Positions 52,650-61,111 of a DNA stretch of 64,000 nucleotides are shown piece by piece. Position numbers and translations under genes: made by a program. This stretch comes from Enhydrobacter sp. (lineage in GTDB: Bacteria > Pseudomonadota > Alphaproteobacteria > Reyranellales > Reyranellaceae), in contig JAHCJV010000022.1 in assembly GCA_026126105.1 (NCBI GenBank), forward strand, positions 1 through 64,000. Direction: 5' to 3'. The stretch's first letter is position 1, and each line of letters starts with the position of its first letter. The notes under the pieces are model-generated. The model made no database searches and was not told the origin of the DNA. It worked only from the letters and a program-made list of their open reading frames with translations.

Positions 52650-54248
52650 TCAGGCCGTCGCCTTCAAGATATCCGCCATCTTCTCTCCGACCATGATCGA
52701 CGGCGCGTTGGTGTTGCCCGACGGCATGGTCGGGAAGATCGAGGCGTCGGCGACCCGCAGGCCCTCGAGGCCGTGCACCCGGAGCTTGTCGTCGACGACG
52801 GTTTTCGGTCCGGCCGGACCCATGCGGCAGGTGCCGATCGGGTGGTAGGCGGTCTGCGAGTTGTTGCGGATGTAGTCGAGGATGTCGGCGTCGCTGTTGA
52901 CATGCGGCCCGGGCGAATATTCTTCGCCGCGATAGGCATCCATCGGCGGCGCGTCGACGAGGCGGCGGATCATGCGGAACCCCTCCGACATCGCCGCCTG
53001 GTCGATCGGATCGGCCAGAAAGTTAAAGCGAATTGCGGGCTGCGCCTTGGGGTCCTTCGAGCGGATGTGGATCGAGCCCAGGCTCTCGGGACGTAGCTGG
53101 TAGACCGATACCGTCATCGACGGGAAGTCCTGCAGCTTGCGCGTCTTCGGGTCTTTGATCGAGTAGGGCACGATATGCATCTGCACGTCGGGGGTCGCCA
53201 GCTCCGGCCGCGTGCGCAGGAAGGCGAGCAGCGGGGCCGAGGGCAGGCTCATGAAGCCGCCGCCGGTGGCGAGGTACTTCATCATCTGGGTGACCGCGCC
53301 GACGCCGCGCGCCATATGGTTGTAGGAGACCTTCGGGTCCTTCACCCGCCATACGATCCGGGCGTTGATGTGGTCGCGGAAATTCTCGCCCACGGCCGGC
53401 AGCTCGTGCTTCACCTCGATGCCGTGCTGCTTGAGGAGCTCGGGTTGCCCGATGCCGGAGAGTTCCAGGATGTGTGGACTGCCAATGCCGCCGGCCGACA
53501 GGATCGTCTCCTTCGCGCGGGCCTGCACGACCCTGCCCTCCTTCTCGTACTCGACGCCGACGCAGCGCTTGCCGTCAAGCAGCACGCGCAGGGTGTGGGC
53601 GTTGGTGACCACGTGCAGGTTCTTCGAGCGCTTCATTGCCGGCTCGATGTAGCAATGGGCGACGCTCATGCGCCGGCCCTTGTAGATCGAGGTCTGCGTC
53701 TTCACGACGCCTTCCTGGTCCTCGCTGTTATAGTCGGGGTTGAGCTTGAAGCCCGCGGCCTTCGCCGCCGCGAAGATGGCGTCGTAGAGGGGGTTCTGGT
53801 CGGGCACAGTCGACACTTTGAGCGGGCCGCCGGTCCCGCGGCCATTGCTGCCGTCGCCGTCGACGAAGTTTTCCATCCGGGTGAAGACCGGCGCGACGTC
53901 GCTCCAGCTCCAGCCGCGGCAGCCCATCTGCGCCCAGGTGTCGTAGTCGAGCGGCTGGCCGCGTACCCAGACAAGGCCGTTGATCGAGCTCGAGCCGCCG
54001 AGCAGCTTGCCGCGCGGCACCGGGATCTGCCGGTTGGCGGTGCCCGGTTCGGGCTCGGACTGGTAGAGCCAGTTGGCGGCCGGGTTGTCGATCAGCAGGC
54101 CGAAGCTGAGCGGCATGCGGGAGTAGGGGTGGCTGGCTGCTCCAGCTTCGAGCAACAATACCTTGTTGGAGGGCTTCTCCGTGAGTCGGGCTGCCAGGGC
54201 GCCTCCGGCGGAGCCCGCGCCCACCACGATGTAGTCATAGTCCGTCAT
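52650..54248 (-). CDS. GMC-family FAD oxidoreductase (choline/alcohol dehydrogenase-like)
   Basis: A 532-residue glucose-methanol-choline oxidoreductase. The dinucleotide motif DYIVVGAGSAGGALAARL opens it, then LLLEAGA, the GMC signature GKLLGGSSSINGLVWVRG, and ILSAGGIGSPHILELSGIG. The active site is AYHPIGTCRMG (His), and a second conserved residue lies in PSGNTNAPSIMVGEK (Asn). It oxidises an alcohol, unidentified here. ATG at 54248. Confidence 0.92.
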   Translation of the reverse strand: MTDYDYIVVGAGSAGGALAARLTEKPSNKVLLLEAGAASHPYSRMPLSFGLLIDNPAANWLYQSEPEPGTANRQIPVPRGKLLGGSSSINGLVWVRGQPLDYDTWAQMGCRGWSWSDVAPVFTRMENFVDGDGSNGRGTGGPLKVSTVPDQNPLYDAIFAAAKAAGFKLNPDYNSEDQEGVVKTQTSIYKGRRMSVAHCYIEPAMKRSKNLHVVTNAHTLRVLLDGKRCVGVEYEKEGRVVQARAKETILSAGGIGSPHILELSGIGQPELLKQHGIEVKHELPAVGENFRDHINARIVWRVKDPKVSYNHMARGVGAVTQMMKYLATGGGFMSLPSAPLLAFLRTRPELATPDVQMHIVPYSIKDPKTRKLQDFPSMTVSVYQLRPESLGSIHIRSKDPKAQPAIRFNFLADPIDQAAMSEGFRMIRRLVDAPPMDAYRGEEYSPGPHVNSDADILDYIRNNSQTAYHPIGTCRMGPAGPKTVVDDKLRVHGLEGLRVADASIFPTMPSGNTNAPSIMVGEKMADILKATA

Positions 54249-54401
54249 CTCGTCGCGTCCTCCGCCGGGTCTCTGGTCGCCCTGTGCAAGCCTAACGCAG
54301 AGCCGCGCGGGGAGAACGGTCTAAATTGCCGGATACCCGAACGCGATCCGGTTCTGGTCGCTGGCCCTGCGGCCCAAAGGAAGCAGGGCTTCCGCCGTGA
54401 G

Positions 54402-54430
54402 TTGAAAGACCGCGGCGCTTCTTCCATAAC
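54402..54430 (+). promoter_or_regulatory. Candidate promoter of the VWA-PP2C-kinase operon
   Basis: TTGAAA (54402-54407) and CATAAC (54425-54430) are 17 bases apart, matching five and four of six consensus positions. The start would fall near 54437, giving a leader of about 27 bases with GAGGAAGG before the ATG at 54464. Confidence 0.45.
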
Positions 54431-54463
54431 CGCAACGGTGTAGAGGAAGGCTGGGGCGGTCGT

Positions 54464-55126
54464 ATGTCGCAGATGGATCAGATTCCCTTCGGCGCGAGCG
54501 AATTTGCAGACAATCCGGAGCCGCGATGTCCTTGCCTGCTGTTGCTCGATACCTCCTCTTCCATGGAAGGCGAGGCCATGGAGGAGCTCAACCGCGGGCT
54601 TGCCGCGTTCAAGGATGAGCTTTCCGCCGACGCGCTGGCGATGAAGCGGGTCGAGCTCGGCATCGTGTCCTTCGGGCCGGTGCGGGTGCTGGCCGATTTC
54701 CACACGCCGGACCTCTTCCAGCCGCCGCTGCTGAATGCCTCGGGTGATACGCCGTTGGGGGCGGCGATCACGGGTGGGCTGGAGATGATCCGGCAGCGCA
54801 AGGATGCGTACCGTGCGAACGGCATCTCGTACTATCGTCCGTGGATATTCCTGATCACCGACGGGGCGCCGACCGATGCGTGGGATCGCGCTGCCGAGAT
54901 GGTGCGTCAGGGGGAGGAAGCCAGGAGCTTCTCCTTCTTCGCCGTCGGCGTGGCCAATGCCGACATGGAGGTGCTCGCGCAGATCTCCGTCCGGGCACCG
55001 CTCAAGCTTGCCGGGCTGCGCTTTGCCGACCTTTTCGCCTGGCTGTCGTCCTCGCTCAGCAGCGTGTCGCGCTCGCGCAGCGATCAACCAATGACGCTGC
55101 AGCCGCCGGGATGGGCACAGGTCTGA
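54464..55126 (+). CDS. VWA-domain protein, TerY-like
   Basis: A 220-residue cytoplasmic von Willebrand A domain with a complete MIDAS metal site: LLDTSSSM (Asp 29, Ser 31, Ser 33), Thr 96 in [10 protein letters not shown] and Asp 133 in [11 protein letters not shown]. This is the TerY type, which in comparative studies of tellurite-resistance-associated systems forms the TerY-P triad with a PP2C phosphatase and a kinase, exactly the two genes downstream. Its stop shares one base with the phosphatase start. GAGGAAGG lies upstream. It probably acts as a binding adaptor. Confidence 0.88.
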   Translation: MSQMDQIPFGASEFADNPEPRCPCLLLLDTSSSMEGEAMEELNRGLAAFKDELSADALAMKRVELGIVSFGPVRVLADFHTPDLFQPPLLNASGDTPLGAAITGGLEMIRQRKDAYRANGISYYRPWIFLITDGAPTDAWDRAAEMVRQGEEARSFSFFAVGVANADMEVLAQISVRAPLKLAGLRFADLFAWLSSSLSSVSRSRSDQPMTLQPPGWAQV

Positions 55127-55908
55127 TGTCGCACTCGCCTTGGCGAGTAGTGATGGCCTCGGCTGCCGGCACGTCGCACATCGCCGCAGAGCAGCGCTGC
55201 CAGGATGCCCATTTCCATGTCGAAGCGACCGGCCCGGACGGTGAGCGCACCATGGTGCTCGCGGTGTCCGACGGCGCGGGCACGGCCCCGCTGGCTGAGG
55301 TGGGAGCCGGGCTGGTGTGCAGCACCTTTGGCCGGCTGGTGGCTGCCTATGTCGGGCAGGGCGGCCGGATCGAGAACATCCGTCGACCGTTGGTCGAACG
55401 TTGGATCGCCGGGCTGATCTACCGGCTGGAAATGCACGCCGCCCATACTGGCGCCGCCTTGGAAGACTATGCCTGCACCTTGCTGGCAGCGGCGGTCGGA
55501 GACCGATCGGCGGTGTTCCTGCAGATCGGCGATGGCGCGATCGTCCAGTCGGTCGGCGGAAGCTGGCGCTACGTATTTTGGCCGCAGCATGGAGAGTTCG
55601 CCAACACGACCAATTTCATCACCTCAACACATCGCCTCGAGGCGCTCGAGTTCGACGTTGCGAGCGCGCCTGTCGAGGAACTCGCCCTCTTCACCGACGG
55701 GCTCGAGAACCTCGTGCTGAAGAAGGCGACCAGGGCGGTGCACGCGCCGTTCTTCGAAAGCATGTTTCCCCCGGTCCGGCGTTCGAGGGCGACGGGAGTC
55801 GACGCGGATCTGTCGCGGGCACTCAACGGCTATCTGTCGAGTGCGCCGGTGAACGACCGCACCGACGACGACAAGACCCTGATCATGGCCTCGCGGCGGC
55901 AAGCCTGA
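55126..55908 (+). CDS. PP2C-type serine/threonine phosphatase
   Basis: A 260-residue metal-dependent phosphatase. Family positions: Asp in RCQDAHF, the metal pair Asp-Gly in LAVSDGAGTAPLAEVGAG, IGDGAIVQSV, LFTDGLENL and the C-terminal DDDKTLIM. It is the reverse partner of the kinase downstream. The ATG at 55126 overlaps the VWA stop (TGATG); two bases separate its own stop from the kinase. Confidence 0.9.
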   Translation: MSHSPWRVVMASAAGTSHIAAEQRCQDAHFHVEATGPDGERTMVLAVSDGAGTAPLAEVGAGLVCSTFGRLVAAYVGQGGRIENIRRPLVERWIAGLIYRLEMHAAHTGAALEDYACTLLAAAVGDRSAVFLQIGDGAIVQSVGGSWRYVFWPQHGEFANTTNFITSTHRLEALEFDVASAPVEELALFTDGLENLVLKKATRAVHAPFFESMFPPVRRSRATGVDADLSRALNGYLSSAPVNDRTDDDKTLIMASRRQA

Positions 55909-55910
55909 CC

Positions 55911-57563
55911 ATGTCAGCCCTGTTGCCGGTGCAGGAGGTAGTCGACGCCGATGGCACCCGGGTGCGCCTGGGCACCAGGCTGGGGCAGGGCGGGGAGGGC
56001 GCGATCTATGAGCTCGACGGGCAGCCCGGCATCGTCGCCAAGATCTTTCACCGGCCCCTGCCGGAACAGCGCGCGCAAAAGATCCGCGCGATGGTGGCGT
56101 CGCGCACGCCGGCGCTCGAGAAGCTGACCGCATGGCCGCTCGGCCTGCTGTTGCTGCCGAGTGGCCAGCCGATCGGCGTGAAGATGCCGCGCGTAGTCGG
56201 CCACCGCGACATCCACCAGCTCTACAGTCCCAAGAGCCGCCGCGCTGCCTTCCCGCGAGCCGACTGGCGCTTTCTCGTGCGCGTCTCGGCCAACCTGGCC
56301 CGCGCCTTTGCCACGGTGCATGCCGAGGGCGCCGTAATCGCCGACGTCAATCACGGAGGAATCCTCGTTGGGGCAGACGCGCGGGTGAGGCTGATCGACT
56401 GCGACTCCTTCCAGATCACCGCCGGCGGCCGCTGCTTCCCGTGCGATGTGGGGGTGCCGATGTTCACGCCGCCGGAGCTGCAGGATCGCAGCCTGACCGG
56501 CGTGATCCGGAGCGAGAACCACGACAATTTCGGACTCGCGGTGATGATCTTCCTTGTCCTGTTCATGGGCCGCCATCCTTTTGCCGGCCGCTACCTGGGC
56601 GAAGGCGACATGCCGATCGAGCTGGCGATCAAGGAGCATCGCTTCGCTTACGGACGGGACCATGACTTCGCCGCCATGGAGCAGCCGCCGGGAACACCAC
56701 CGCTCGCAATCGTATCGCCGCCGGTGGCCGAGCTCTTCGAGCGCGCCTTCGCGATGTCAGCCGCACGAGGTGGTCGGCCAGCCGCGGTCGAATGGATCGA
56801 CGCGCTCGAGACGCTGTCGGGCGATCTGGTTCAATGCCCGGTCGGTATCGCCCATTGGCATTTCGCCGGCCTGCCCGGGTGTCCGTGGTGCCGGATCGAG
56901 GCGGGAACCGGGGTGCCCTTGTTCTCAATGGCGATCTCGGACGCGACAGCCAGCCTTTTCGACCTGCACGCTTTCTGGCAGCAGGTCACTGCGATCGAGC
57001 ATCCGGGTCCCGCTCCCAGTGTCGCCGCGCAGGCTAGCAAGCCGCGGCTGTCGCCTGTTGCGCGCCGGCTGCTGTTGCGTCGCAGCTGGCACGGTACGAT
57101 TGCACTCCTTCTGGCCGCCATCCCGGCGGGGCTGAGCTTCAGCGTCGACCTGCCGCCGCTCGGTCGCGGCTTCTTCTTTCTGGCCGCGGTCGTCTTCTAT
57201 GTCCTGCTGCGGCTGATCCTGCGGGCGACAGTCGATATCAGCCCCTTCGTCGTACGTGCGGACGAGTGCCGCCAGCTCTGGGAATCGACCCTGGCGGAAT
57301 GGGAGGCCAAGGCCGGACCGGGCCGGTTCGACGACAAGCGCCGTGAGCTCGAGAAGCTCAAGGACTGGTGGGACGAGGCCGCGGGCCAGCCGCAGCAACG
57401 CGCGCGCATCGAGGCCGCCATCCGCCGCGCCTTCGACGATCTGCAGCAGATCGCAGGCCAGATCCAGTTTGCCCGAATGTCCCTGCGCGAGAACGCCGAG
57501 GCGACCTACCAGCTCCTGCTCCAGACCCAGCTCGACCTCGCGGCTGTGCAGAAGAAACGGTGA
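55911..57563 (+). CDS. Membrane-attached protein kinase of the TerY-P triad
   Basis: A 550-residue protein. Residues about 15-300 form a kinase-like domain: GTRLGQGGEGAIYEL (Gly loop), Lys 44 in IVAKIF, IADVNHGGILV (catalytic Asp 145) and RLIDCDSFQI (metal Asp 163). In related kinases the loop is D-x-N-x-x-N; the last Asn is Gly 150 here. A Cys/His cluster follows (QCP, HWHF, CPWC at 324-327) that could bind zinc. Two helices (about 394-411 and 419-438) and a coiled-coil-like tail end it. Likely phosphorylates partners recruited by the VWA protein. Confidence 0.85.
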   Translation: MSALLPVQEVVDADGTRVRLGTRLGQGGEGAIYELDGQPGIVAKIFHRPLPEQRAQKIRAMVASRTPALEKLTAWPLGLLLLPSGQPIGVKMPRVVGHRDIHQLYSPKSRRAAFPRADWRFLVRVSANLARAFATVHAEGAVIADVNHGGILVGADARVRLIDCDSFQITAGGRCFPCDVGVPMFTPPELQDRSLTGVIRSENHDNFGLAVMIFLVLFMGRHPFAGRYLGEGDMPIELAIKEHRFAYGRDHDFAAMEQPPGTPPLAIVSPPVAELFERAFAMSAARGGRPAAVEWIDALETLSGDLVQCPVGIAHWHFAGLPGCPWCRIEAGTGVPLFSMAISDATASLFDLHAFWQQVTAIEHPGPAPSVAAQASKPRLSPVARRLLLRRSWHGTIALLLAAIPAGLSFSVDLPPLGRGFFFLAAVVFYVLLRLILRATVDISPFVVRADECRQLWESTLAEWEAKAGPGRFDDKRRELEKLKDWWDEAAGQPQQRARIEAAIRRAFDDLQQIAGQIQFARMSLRENAEATYQLLLQTQLDLAAVQKKR

Positions 57564-57596
57564 GACCCTCCGCGAGGCGCGAGGAGCATTCCGTTT

Positions 57597-58787
57597 TCAG
57601 AGCTTCTTGATCTCGGTGAGCGCCACGCCGGAGGTAATGAGCGCGTCGATCTCGGCCGTCGAGTAACCGCACTCCGTCAGCACCGCGCGCGTGTCCAGGC
57701 CGAACGGCTTCGGCTTGTTGCGCACTGCGGGAGGCGTGCGCGACAGTTTCACCGGATTGCCGACATTGCGATAGCCGTCCTTCTCCCAGACCATGTTTCT
57801 GTGTTTCGTGTGCGGGTGCTCCATCACGTCCGGCACTTCCTGCACCGCGCCGGAGGGCACGCCATTTTGCATCAGCTCGTTGGCGAAGGATTCGCCGTCG
57901 CGGTCCTTGGTAAGCGCGCGCAGCTCGGCTTCCATCTCGGCCTTGTGCGCGAGGCGGTCCTTGTTGGTCCTGAAGCGCGGGTCGTCGGCCATCTCGGGCT
58001 TGCCCAGCATCTGGACGAGCTTGCGGAACTGGCCGTCGTTCCCCGCACCGATCACGATGTTGCGCCCTTTGGTCGGGAAGTTGGCGTAGGGCGCGAGATT
58101 GCCGTGGCTGTTGCCGTGCAGCTTGGGCCTTTGGCCTGCCATGAAGTAGTTCGGCGCATGGGGCTGGTGGAGCGCGATGGCGCTGTCGTACAGCGTCGCA
58201 TCGACGAACTGGCCTTTGCCCGACCTGACGCGCTCGTAGAGCGCCATCAGGATGCCGATGCAGGCATTCATGCCGGTGGAGAGGTCGACCACCGGCACAC
58301 CTATCCGTACCGGCCCGCCCTCGGGCGAGCCGTTGACCGAAACCAGCCCCGCCGAGGCCTGGACCATGGCATCGTAGCCGGGAAAGCCGCCGAGCGGGCC
58401 GTCGGCGCCGAAGCCCGAGACGCGGGCATGGACCAGCCGGGGGAACTTCACTGACAGGGTTTCGTAGCCGATGCCCCATTTCTCCATCGTACCGGTCTTG
58501 AAGTTCTCTATCAGCACGTCGGCCTGCGCGAGCAGCTTCAGCAGCACCTCGCGGCCGGCCGGTTTCGACAGGTCGAGCGCCATCGTGCGCTTGTTGCGGT
58601 TGATGCCGGCGAAGTAGGCGGAGATACCGTCCGCATCGAACGGCGGGCCCCACAGCCTCGTCTCGTCCCCTTGCGGCGGCTCGATCTTGATCACTTCCGC
58701 GCCGTGATCGGCCAGCATTTGCGCGCAATAGGGACCGCCCAGCACACGCGATAAATCGATCACTTTCAGGCCGTCCAGCGCACCCAT
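57597..58787 (-). CDS. CaiB/BaiF-family CoA transferase
   Basis: A 396-residue class III CoA transferase. VIDLSRVLGGPYCAQMLADHGAEVIKIE opens it, GINRNKRTMALDL follows, and the catalytic Asp is in GYDAMVQA, within the usual G-x-D-x-x-x-Q pattern; VVDLSTGMNACIGI and a C-terminal GYSTAEIDAL are also typical. It moves CoA between carboxylic acids (formyl-, oxalyl- or succinyl-CoA donors). Convergent with the kinase gene, divergent from the alcohol dehydrogenase. Confidence 0.92.
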   Translation of the reverse strand: MGALDGLKVIDLSRVLGGPYCAQMLADHGAEVIKIEPPQGDETRLWGPPFDADGISAYFAGINRNKRTMALDLSKPAGREVLLKLLAQADVLIENFKTGTMEKWGIGYETLSVKFPRLVHARVSGFGADGPLGGFPGYDAMVQASAGLVSVNGSPEGGPVRIGVPVVDLSTGMNACIGILMALYERVRSGKGQFVDATLYDSAIALHQPHAPNYFMAGQRPKLHGNSHGNLAPYANFPTKGRNIVIGAGNDGQFRKLVQMLGKPEMADDPRFRTNKDRLAHKAEMEAELRALTKDRDGESFANELMQNGVPSGAVQEVPDVMEHPHTKHRNMVWEKDGYRNVGNPVKLSRTPPAVRNKPKPFGLDTRAVLTECGYSTAEIDALITSGVALTEIKKL

Positions 58788-58858
58788 CGTCTCACTCCCG
58801 TTTCTGCGCTGCGTTTATAGACCACCCAGCCGGCTTGCGCAGGTGAGCTGCACGGGAT

Positions 58859-58911
58859 CCTTCGCTTCGCTCGGGATGGCGCCGTGTTTGTCATTCCGAA
58901 CGAAGCGAGGG
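58859..58911. repeat. Intergenic palindrome, copy 2
   Basis: Bases 58859-58880 pair with 58890-58911 around a 9-base loop, with one mismatch and three T-G pairs. It shares the TCGGGATG core and outer CGCT-type arms with the hairpin at 26904-26962. It lies between two divergent genes, so here it cannot serve simply as a terminator. Confidence 0.72.
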
Positions 58912-58969
58912 ACTTGGCCTGTCCATAGGGCTGATAGACTGTAGATCAGACAAGAGAAGGAGGACCATC

Positions 58970-60145
58970 ATGCTCAGCGGCATTCACGGCCATCAGGACA
59001 TCGAGCGGGTCGTTTACGGCAAGGCGGCAGGCGCAGCTTTGCGTACGGAGGCCGAACGGCTGGGCGCACATCGCGTGTTCGTCACGACGACGAAGTCGGT
59101 AGCTCAGAGCGCGCTGATGGCCGACGTCATCCGGGAGCTGGGCGGCCGCTACGCCGGCGTCTATGCCGGCATCACGGCCCACTCGCCACGACCCTGTGTT
59201 ATCGAAGGCGCACAGATGGCGCGAGACGCCAAAGCCGACCTGCTCGTCGCCGTCGGTGGCGGTTCGGCGATCGATGCGACGAAGGTCATGCTGATCGCAC
59301 TCTGGCAGGGCGCGACCAGGATCGAGGATCTCGATCTCTACCGCGCCGGCAAACCGAAGGAAGGCGCGGCACCGCCGTCGGAGGCGATCAAACCGCCGGC
59401 CAACGCGATTCGCATGCTCGCCGTGCCGACCACGCTGTCGGCCGCCGAGTTCAACGCCTACGCCGGAATCTCCGATCCGCGCCATGGCATCAAGGAGAGC
59501 TTCGGCCATCGCCTGGTCGTGCCGCGGGTGATCGTGCTGGATCCGGCCGCGACACTTGCCACGCCGATGGAGCTGATGCTCTCGACCGGCCTGAAGGCCG
59601 TCGACCATGCCGTCGAACGGCTGTGCTCGCAGCAGGCCAATCCCTTCGCCATCGGCACCTCGAGCGAGGCGCTGAAGCTGCTCTCCCACGCCCTGCCTTC
59701 GCACAAGGAAAAGCCCGACGACATGGAAACGCGGCTAAGCCTCCAGTTCGGCATGTGGCTGTCGATCGGTGCCGGCACGTCGGGCGTGGGCGTCGGCGCG
59801 AGCCATGGCATCGGCCATGTGCTGGGCGCGGCCTGCCATGTGCCGCACGGCCACACTTCCTGTGTGATGCTGCCGTCGGTGCTGCGCTGGAATCTGCCGG
59901 CCAATGCCGAGCGCCAGAAGCGGGTGAGCGAGGCCTTCGGCAGCCCCGATCAGCCGGCGGCCGACCTTGTCGCCCACCTGGTCGCGACGCTTGGCCTGCC
60001 GGGGAGTTTGAGGGAGGTCGGGGTCGGCAAGGACCGCTTTCAGGAGATCGCGGAGAAATCGATGCACGATCGCGCCGTGTTGAACAATCCTCGGCCCATC
60101 AAGGGTCCGGCGGAGGTCATGGAAATCCTCGAAATGGCTGCCTGA
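58970..60145 (+). CDS. Iron-containing alcohol dehydrogenase / maleylacetate reductase-like
   Basis: A 391-residue group III dehydrogenase. The NAD region has LVAVGGGSAIDATKVM, then AVPTTLSAAEFNAYAG. The metal site uses STGLKAVDHAVERLCS (Asp, His), GASHGIGHVLGA (His) and VPHGHTSCVML (His). The pattern is close to maleylacetate reductases and related alcohol dehydrogenases, so it may act in aromatic or alcohol breakdown; the substrate is not fixed by sequence. GAAGGAGGACC precedes the ATG at 58970. Confidence 0.88.
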   Translation: MLSGIHGHQDIERVVYGKAAGAALRTEAERLGAHRVFVTTTKSVAQSALMADVIRELGGRYAGVYAGITAHSPRPCVIEGAQMARDAKADLLVAVGGGSAIDATKVMLIALWQGATRIEDLDLYRAGKPKEGAAPPSEAIKPPANAIRMLAVPTTLSAAEFNAYAGISDPRHGIKESFGHRLVVPRVIVLDPAATLATPMELMLSTGLKAVDHAVERLCSQQANPFAIGTSSEALKLLSHALPSHKEKPDDMETRLSLQFGMWLSIGAGTSGVGVGASHGIGHVLGAACHVPHGHTSCVMLPSVLRWNLPANAERQKRVSEAFGSPDQPAADLVAHLVATLGLPGSLREVGVGKDRFQEIAEKSMHDRAVLNNPRPIKGPAEVMEILEMAA

Positions 60146-60249
60146 AGCGGCATGACCTCATGAATTCTTCTCGTGAGCCAAGGGTCTTTCACCGCGTATT
60201 GTGCCACCCGACGTAGGGAAAAGACGTCAACCAACGAAACAGGTGAAAG

Positions 60250-61104
60250 ATGCCTGATATCCGAGTTCCCGAGTCCGCTGCGGATAATCGCGTCGGGCTC
60301 GCCTTCATCGACGCGCCGGTCAACTACCTGGCCGATCTCAGCGTCAAGCCGGTGACCTACAATCCGCCGCCGGGCACCGGCGTGCCGCAGCGCAACGGCA
60401 ATTACCGGTTCTTCAAGGTGCGCGTGCACAACGCCCGGCCCTATGCAAACGAGCTGTCGCTCGACAAGCAGGCCTTCATCCTGACGCCGCACGATACCAA
60501 GGTGCGTGACTTCTACGACGAGGCCGAGCTCAAGGCGGTCTATTTCGCGGAGGTCGAGGCGCTGATCAAACGCGAGACGGGCGCCTCGAAAGTTGTTGTG
60601 TTCGACCACACCGTGCGCACGGGCGCTCGCGCTGTCGAGCGTGGGCTGCGCAGCCCGGTCCAGTCAGTCCACAACGACTACACCGAAAAGTCGGGACCGC
60701 AGCGGGTGCGAGACCTACTGCCGCCCGACGAGGCGGAGGTCCGCCTGAAGAAGCGCTTCGCCGAGTACAACGTGTGGCGCAACATCGCTCACGACCCGAT
60801 CGAGACGATGCCGTTGGGCTTCGTCGACGCCGAGAGCATCGCACCGCGCGACCTCGCGGTCTGCGATCTGGTTTATGCCGATCGCACCGGAGAGATCTAT
60901 CAGGGCGTTTATAACGCCGACCACAAGTGGCACTACTTCCCGGCAATGACGCGCCACGAGGCCATCCTGATCAAGTGCTACGATTCGGAAAAGGACGGCC
61001 GCGCCCGCTTTTCGCTTCACTCGGCGTTCGACGATCCGACCTCGCCGCCCAATGCCAGGCCGCGCGAGAGCATCGAGGTCAGGGCGTTCGCGTTCTGGGA
61101 TTGA
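60250..61104 (+). CDS. CmcJ/NvfI-like non-haem oxidoreductase
   Basis: A 284-residue protein similar to the CmcJ/NvfI/asaB family, first known from cephamycin and fungal meroterpenoid biosynthesis. Visible family positions are VVVFDHTVR, SVHNDYTEKSGPQR, FAEYNVWRNIAHDPIETMPL and IKCYDSEKDGRARFSLHSAF, with His/Asp residues able to hold iron. Bacterial members are of unknown role and need not belong to antibiotic pathways. ATG at 60250 with AGGTGAAAG upstream. Confidence 0.8.
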   Translation: MPDIRVPESAADNRVGLAFIDAPVNYLADLSVKPVTYNPPPGTGVPQRNGNYRFFKVRVHNARPYANELSLDKQAFILTPHDTKVRDFYDEAELKAVYFAEVEALIKRETGASKVVVFDHTVRTGARAVERGLRSPVQSVHNDYTEKSGPQRVRDLLPPDEAEVRLKKRFAEYNVWRNIAHDPIETMPLGFVDAESIAPRDLAVCDLVYADRTGEIYQGVYNADHKWHYFPAMTRHEAILIKCYDSEKDGRARFSLHSAFDDPTSPPNARPRESIEVRAFAFWD

Positions 61105-61111
61105 GCGCCCC

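Noticed and set aside
57567..57597. GC-rich imperfect stem then GTTTT between the kinase and CaiB genes.
   Set aside because: The stem needs a bulge and the T-run is short and displaced; not good enough to annotate as a terminator.
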